64,000 bases of DNA from Polycladidibacter hongkongensis. GTDB lineage: Bacteria; Pseudomonadota; Alphaproteobacteria; Rhizobiales; Stappiaceae. The translations under genes and the position numbers were made by a program. The stretch spans positions 620,001 through 684,000 of the forward strand of contig NZ_LLWC01000022.1 of NCBI RefSeq assembly GCF_001561995.1. The letters run 5' to 3'. A model generated the notes under the pieces. That model was given only the letters and a program-made list of their open reading frames with translations, ran no database searches and had not been told where the DNA came from. Shown here in pieces: positions 61,522-64,000 of this stretch (positions within the stretch are counted from its first letter, which is position 1; each line of letters starts with the position of its first letter).

Positions 61522-61555
61522 ATACCCGCCTGAAACGGCGGGTATTGTTGTTTTT
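61522..61555. terminator. Bidirectional terminator after the diflavin reductase
   Basis: ATACCCGCC (61522-61530) pairs with GGCGGGTAT (61537-61545) around a 6-nt loop. It is followed on the plus strand by TGTTGTTTTT and on the minus strand by TGTGATTTTT, so it can stop both convergent operons. Confidence 0.85.
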
Positions 61556-61575
61556 GGCGCTCGCCCCGACTTGAA

Positions 61576-62085
61576 TTAGGCCGCTTTCTTTGCCCGCATT
61601 GCACTGCACCAAGCCAGCACAGCACTCACATCATTTGCTAAGACCTCACCAAATTCACCCGCATATTCTAAAAAGGCATCACGGTAAGTCTCTTTAACCC
61701 CGATCAACACCGGGGTTTCCTGCGCAATTGCAATCTCGATAACACTGCGTAGCCCGCCGCCCTCACTCTCGCTCTTGCCAAAGCGGTTGAGAATGACGAG
61801 GTCCTCTGTCCCATCAAAACCCGCTTCCAGCTGCGCGCAAACCGCCGCCAACGCACCGAAATCCAACCGGCATCCCCGCGAGCCTGCGCCAAGCTCCTGA
61901 AAAATCTGCCGAGCTTCGCCGCTGCGGATCTGCCGTAAGGACATCGGTCCGCAGCATTCTGTGGCCACGCCTTCTTCCTGTAGTACACCGTGTAATACGA
62001 GGCCATCTTGTTGCAGCTGCTCGACACACTGCTTTAGCAACGTATCCACACCACCTTCTTCTCCAAAACAAACAACTGCCAGCAT
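61576..62085 (-). CDS. DUF2478 family nucleotide-binding-like protein
   Basis: A 169-residue DUF2478 protein. The family marks are SRGCRLDFGALAAVCAQLE, DLVILNRFGKSESEGGGLRS and a VLIGVKETYRDAFLEYAGEF segment. DUF2478 is usually seen beside molybdate transport or molybdoenzyme genes and is predicted to be an NTPase-like fold, but no such genes are near here and there is no intact P-loop. ATG 62085 has GGGAGG upstream; a TTG at 62100 is less likely. The SDR gene lies 29 bp upstream on the same strand, so the two form a pair. Confidence 0.8.
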   Translation of the reverse strand: MLAVVCFGEEGGVDTLLKQCVEQLQQDGLVLHGVLQEEGVATECCGPMSLRQIRSGEARQIFQELGAGSRGCRLDFGALAAVCAQLEAGFDGTEDLVILNRFGKSESEGGGLRSVIEIAIAQETPVLIGVKETYRDAFLEYAGEFGEVLANDVSAVLAWCSAMRAKKAA

Positions 62086-62114
62086 GGGGCCTCCCGACAA
62101 ATTTTACGACACCA

Positions 62115-62828
62115 CTACGGAGCGATCACTTTACCATCATACGCAAAGCAACATCCACTATCCGCAGGCTCTAAATGCTCCAATACCTCAACCAGCTTCT
62201 TCGCACTTTGAGCAGGCGCAAATACCATCTCCGGTGCTATACGTTGTTGAAAGGGGGCAGATAGCGCGCTCGCCACAGTGCCCGGATGAAGCCCTACTAC
62301 AATACTGGACTTGTGTTTGCGTCGAAGTTCAATCGCCGCACAGCGGATGAACATGTTAAGCGCCGCTTTAGCACAACGATAGCTGTACCAACCGCCAAGT
62401 TGATTATCACTGATACTCCCAATTCTAGCGGACAATGCGGCGATCACACCGCGCCTTTCCCTCGGCAGGAGGGGCGCAAAGTGTTTCATTAACAACGCAG
62501 GCACGACCATGTTTGCTTCGTAGATCCATTTCAGTTTCTCGGCGCTTAATTCTGCAAGTGCTTTTTCAGGCTGGCCCGCCACGCCGTGTAATGCACCAAC
62601 CGCAATGATTAGAAAATCAACCTCTCCAACAGTTTGAAGCTCTTGCGCGGCCAAGGCAAGTTTACGCTCATCCTGCATATCCAATTGTCTCACTGATTGC
62701 CCCGCGACCTTCGCAGCGACTGGGCGCCGATTGAACAGCACCAGCTCGACCGCCTCGTGGCGTGCAGCCAGTTCATGGGCAAGAGCATTTCCAATCGCCC
62801 CGCCAGCACCGAACATAACTGCGCGCAC
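62115..62828 (-). CDS. Short-chain dehydrogenase/reductase (CsgA-like)
   Basis: A 237-residue SDR. The cofactor motif FGAGGAIG is near the N-terminus, IIAVGALHG replaces NNAG, SARIGSI carries the catalytic Ser and YSYRCAKAALN the Tyr/Lys pair. The short C-terminal loop and GLHPGTVASALSAPF resemble the CsgA/oxidoreductase group. The GTG at 62828 has GGGAGG five bases upstream; ATG 62816 lies further away. The substrate is unknown. It is in one transcript with the DUF2478 gene. Confidence 0.87.
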   Translation of the reverse strand: MRAVMFGAGGAIGNALAHELAARHEAVELVLFNRRPVAAKVAGQSVRQLDMQDERKLALAAQELQTVGEVDFLIIAVGALHGVAGQPEKALAELSAEKLKWIYEANMVVPALLMKHFAPLLPRERRGVIAALSARIGSISDNQLGGWYSYRCAKAALNMFIRCAAIELRRKHKSSIVVGLHPGTVASALSAPFQQRIAPEMVFAPAQSAKKLVEVLEHLEPADSGCCFAYDGKVIAP

Positions 62829-63136
62829 CCGCACCTCCCTTGTTAATATTAGCGACAAAACAAAGTATCGCAAAAATACTTCCAACACATTTATACGTAG
62901 ATTTCTTCATCATTTATGTTTTACTTGAAACCGCAAGCGATCCGTCAAAATTAACGTGTAGTTTCCTTACAAACGGAAGCATCTGTGAAATTAAATTATT
63001 CAAAACAAGTACATATTTTAGATCAAATAACACACCACAAATAGCCACCCACCCTGGTTAGCCGATGCTTCGGCATAAACGATTATTGAATTAATATTGC
63101 CAAAAGCTTGACCATTCAGTTATTTTTAGTTAGGTA
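62829..63136. other. AT-rich intergenic region left of the BCCT leader
   Basis: About 310 bp of AT-rich DNA that must hold the SDR promoter and the BCCT leader promoter. A short GCCGA/TCGGC hairpin with a 4-nt loop (63061-63074) is the only structure seen. No gene. Confidence 0.4.
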
Positions 63137-63440
63137 TCTCGCAAGCGCAGCCCTTGCGCTTATAGGCGAGAAATCGCTACTCGAATGAAGCAGGCCTTCT
63201 GCTGCACATACGAGCCGAGTTAACGGGAGAACACTCTCCCAATTAAGGTAGGCGTTTGCTCTGGTCCTTACTGGGGCGCAATTTGGGTGCCTCTTGTGTT
63301 AAGGAGCACCGGCTTTATGCCTTCTATCTGTCTTGGCAGTGCCTGCATCTTGCAGGCCGACCGCGCTTTAAAGCGTGGATTGTGTACGCGTCTGCTGGGG
63401 TCATGTATGGCCTCATGCTATGAACACAAACAGGTAACCA
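63137..63440 (+). promoter_or_regulatory. Highly structured RNA leader of the second BCCT gene
   Basis: At least five strong hairpins are packed in 300 nt. First, TCTCGC (63137-63142) with GCGAGA (63166-63171) encloses AAGCGCA/TGCGCTT. Second, ACTCG (63179-63183) with CGAGT (63216-63220) encloses AGCAG/CTGCT. Third, GGGAGA/TCTCCC has loop ACAC (63225-63240). Fourth, GGTGCCTCTT (63286-63295) with AAGGAGCACC (63301-63310) has one mismatch and covers an AAGGAG ribosome-site-like sequence. Fifth, GCCTGCA/TGCAGGC (63341-63357), next to a CGCTTTAAAGCG palindrome. It matches no riboswitch consensus I know. Confidence 0.55.
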
Positions 63441-63457
63441 ATGACGAATTCCTCTGA
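63317..63457 (+). CDS. Possible 46-residue leader peptide overlapping the BCCT start
   Basis: ATG 63317 stands 10 bp after AAGGAG (63301-63306), and the frame runs 46 codons to a TGA at 63455-63457, 17 bp into the BCCT gene. The product starts MPSICLGSACILQADR and has five cysteines. The ribosome site is buried in the fourth leader hairpin. This layout resembles a leader peptide with translational coupling, but the frame could be chance. Confidence 0.4.
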   Translation: MPSICLGSACILQADRALKRGLCTRLLGSCMASCYEHKQVTNDEFL

Positions 63458-64000
63458 TGTAGAAGCTATCCCTGCCCCGGAAGGCCCGACGGCAGTGATT
63501 GACACTGACTATGAAATTGGTCAGGACAACATCAACCCACAAATTGGCCGGGTAGAGCTGGATATTCATAATCCGGTATTCGCGATCTCCGGCGCTCTTC
63601 TAGTTGCGTTTGTTGCGATTACCCTCGCATTTCACGACAGTTTAGGCCCGATATTCGGGGACCTTCGCTCCTTCCTCACGAGCAATTTCGCCGGCTTTTT
63701 CCTAACCGCAGGCAATATCTTTGTTCTGGTATGTTTAGGCATTGTGCTCTCACCGCTTGGCCGCGTGCGCATCGGCGGCGCTAATGCCAGCGCAGATTAC
63801 TCCTACCTTTCATGGTTTGCGATGCTTTTTGCCGCTGGTATGGGCATCGGCCTCGTTTTCTACGGTGTATCTGAGCCAATCTCCCACTTCTCAACCTCGT
63901 TCTCGGGGTCTGATTGGGCACCGCTTGGCGGCGCAGCTGGCAATGAAGCAGAGGCAATGCGCCTTGGCATGGCCGCAACCATCTTCCACTGGGGCCTCCA
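63441..64000 (+). CDS. BCCT family transporter (3' end outside window)
   Basis: The first 186 codons of a second BCCT gene, open to the window edge. After an acidic cytoplasmic N-terminus (about 1-45), helix 1 begins NPVFAISGALLVAFVAITLA. The family mark WFAMLFAAGMGIGLVFYGVS and EPISHFSTSFSG follow near residue 130, with the MAATIFHWGL segment at the edge. It is closer to the usual glycine betaine/choline BCCT pattern (GMGIGLVFYGVSEP) than the copy at 42406. Start ATG 63441 has AGGT upstream. Expression may be controlled by the structured leader. Confidence 0.9.
   Translation, partial: MTNSSDVEAIPAPEGPTAVIDTDYEIGQDNINPQIGRVELDIHNPVFAISGALLVAFVAITLAFHDSLGPIFGDLRSFLTSNFAGFFLTAGNIFVLVCLGIVLSPLGRVRIGGANASADYSYLSWFAMLFAAGMGIGLVFYGVSEPISHFSTSFSGSDWAPLGGAAGNEAEAMRLGMAATIFHWGL

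Noticed and set aside
63137-63440. Glycine, TPP, SAM or cobalamin riboswitch before the BCCT gene
   Set aside because: None of the conserved cores of these classes is present; the structure is listed as unassigned.
1-64000. CRISPR arrays, insertion sequences, prophage genes, rRNA
   Set aside because: No spaced direct-repeat array, transposase or integrase motif, phage structural gene or rRNA sequence was seen on either strand.

Overview
The window looks like a chromosome segment of a marine alphaproteobacterium. It carries an alphaproteobacterial flagellar block in the Caulobacter-type order fliK-flgD-sciP-fliF-fliG-fliH-fliN-flbD-flhA, including the CtrA inhibitor SciP. It also has an ECF11 sigma factor/ChrR pair and several alphaproteobacterial DUF families (DUF1285, DUF6111, DUF1153, DUF2478). 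Two BCCT solute transporters, a type I secreted cadherin-like protein and moderate GC suggest a marine Hyphomicrobiales or Stappiaceae-like (Pseudovibrio-type) host. That placement is inference from gene content only. No IS element, phage gene, CRISPR array or rRNA was seen; there is one tRNA.

Layout. 1-6170: end of an ABC exporter, a Tim44-like protein, then a tightly overlapping minus-strand chain (DUF1285, Nudix CoA pyrophosphatase, DUF6111, CCA-adding enzyme, DUF1284). 6453-13388: MoxR ATPase, DUF58, DUF4159 and a large membrane protein, a Bat-like operon. 13411-16367: GNAT, a gene-poor stretch with inverted repeats and a possible 38-residue protein, a metallophosphoesterase and a membrane-anchored unknown. 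16473-28269: the flagellar block. 28645-30127: mnmA and tRNA-Met. 30399-38326: a LuxR-like regulator, a 1302-residue RTX/VCBS protein and its ABC and HlyD export partners.

38468-45188: a divergent catabolic locus. On the minus strand lie a YheO/DauR-type regulator, RidA and diaminopropionate ammonia-lyase. On the plus strand lie an M24 hydrolase, a BCCT importer and an M20 amidohydrolase. I read it as import and stepwise hydrolysis of a solute that releases 2,3-diaminopropionate, by analogy with ectoine breakdown. 45339-51394: a singlet-oxygen-type stress locus with SDR, NTF2-like, CFA-type methyltransferase, DUF1365, FAD oxidoreductase, ECF sigma and ChrR. Two divergent ECF11-like promoters sit between the sigma gene and the FAD gene. 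51533-53597: iron alcohol dehydrogenase and a DUF533/TerB protein.

54172-61484 is the most unusual unit: an 1834-residue glutamate synthase large-subunit homologue with a C-terminal extension and altered Fe-S cysteine spacing. It is followed not by GltD but by a CysJ-like NADPH diflavin reductase. This suggests a glutamate synthase variant with a different electron donor. 61576-62828 holds DUF2478 and an SDR. The window ends in a second BCCT gene, cut at the edge, behind a strongly folded leader of about 300 nt. That leader contains a short cysteine-rich ORF overlapping the transporter start.
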